A stretch of DNA of 6,731 nucleotides from Gammaproteobacteria bacterium UBA3498. Lineage in GTDB: Bacteria > Pseudomonadota > Gammaproteobacteria > Pseudomonadales > Pseudohongiellaceae. Every line of letters begins with the position of its first letter. The first letter of the stretch is position 1. Positions 6,661-6,731 of this stretch are shown here, in pieces. The position numbers and the translations under genes are program-made. The stretch lies in assembly GCA_002377605.1 (NCBI GenBank), contig DFQD01000045.1, positions 1,188 to 7,918 of the forward strand, written 5' to 3'. The notes beneath the pieces are model-generated. The model had not been told where the DNA came from and ran no database searches. It saw nothing but the letters and a program-made list of their open reading frames with translations.

Positions 6661-6731
6661 AACAGCTCCAGAATTGGTGTACTAATTACAGGCGGAAAAC
6701 AATTCGGTTCGAACTTCCACACCTTTTTCTG

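Noticed and set aside
6700..6731. GGTTCGAAC near the right end as a tRNA T-arm
   Set aside because: The bases flanking the loop do not form the five-pair T stem, and no acceptor, anticodon or D arm can be found.

Overview
The window carries six protein-coding genes and no RNA gene, CRISPR array or recognisable mobile element. Three of the four genes with a visible N-terminus beyond the hydrolase look exported by a signal peptide (a sulfatase, a Tat-type DUF1330-like protein and a CapA-like protein), and a fourth is anchored by an N-terminal membrane segment. Good Shine-Dalgarno sites, a factor-independent terminator, moderate base composition and this gene mix (type I sulfatase, subfamily-I haloalkane dehalogenase-like hydrolase, large TPR protein) suggest a free-living Gram-negative bacterium. 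A marine gammaproteobacterium is my best guess, but that is an inference from gene content and no phylogenetic marker is present.

Layout. Positions 1-774 (+) hold the C-terminal part of a TPR protein that begins before the window, followed by a clean hairpin terminator at 790-830. Positions 831-1085 hold no supportable gene. On the minus strand lie an alpha/beta hydrolase of the haloalkane dehalogenase type (1086-2153) and, upstream of it in transcription order, an exported type I sulfatase (about 2293-3891). The 139 bp between them contain an AT-rich stretch with no convincing terminator, so they could be co-transcribed or separate. The roughly 125 bp at 3892-4016 form a divergent promoter region.

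Rightward from it runs a two-gene unit: a Tat-exported DUF1330-like protein (4017-4496) and, 31 bp later, a membrane-anchored protein with six cysteines (4528-5199) that I do not recognise. It converges, with only 27 bp between stop codons, on a minus-strand gene for a CapA-family (PGA_cap, metallophosphatase-like) exported protein (5227-6660), whose canonical C-terminal His motif is replaced.

How they may work together. The sulfatase (sulfate ester hydrolysis), the dehalogenase-like hydrolase (carbon-halogen or related bonds) and the CapA-like protein are all hydrolase-type proteins, consistent with scavenging of organic matter or envelope and polysaccharide metabolism. Nothing in the sequence ties them to one pathway. 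I see no clear new multi-gene system. The best candidates for a second look are the DUF1330/six-cysteine exported pair and the CapA-like protein with altered motifs.
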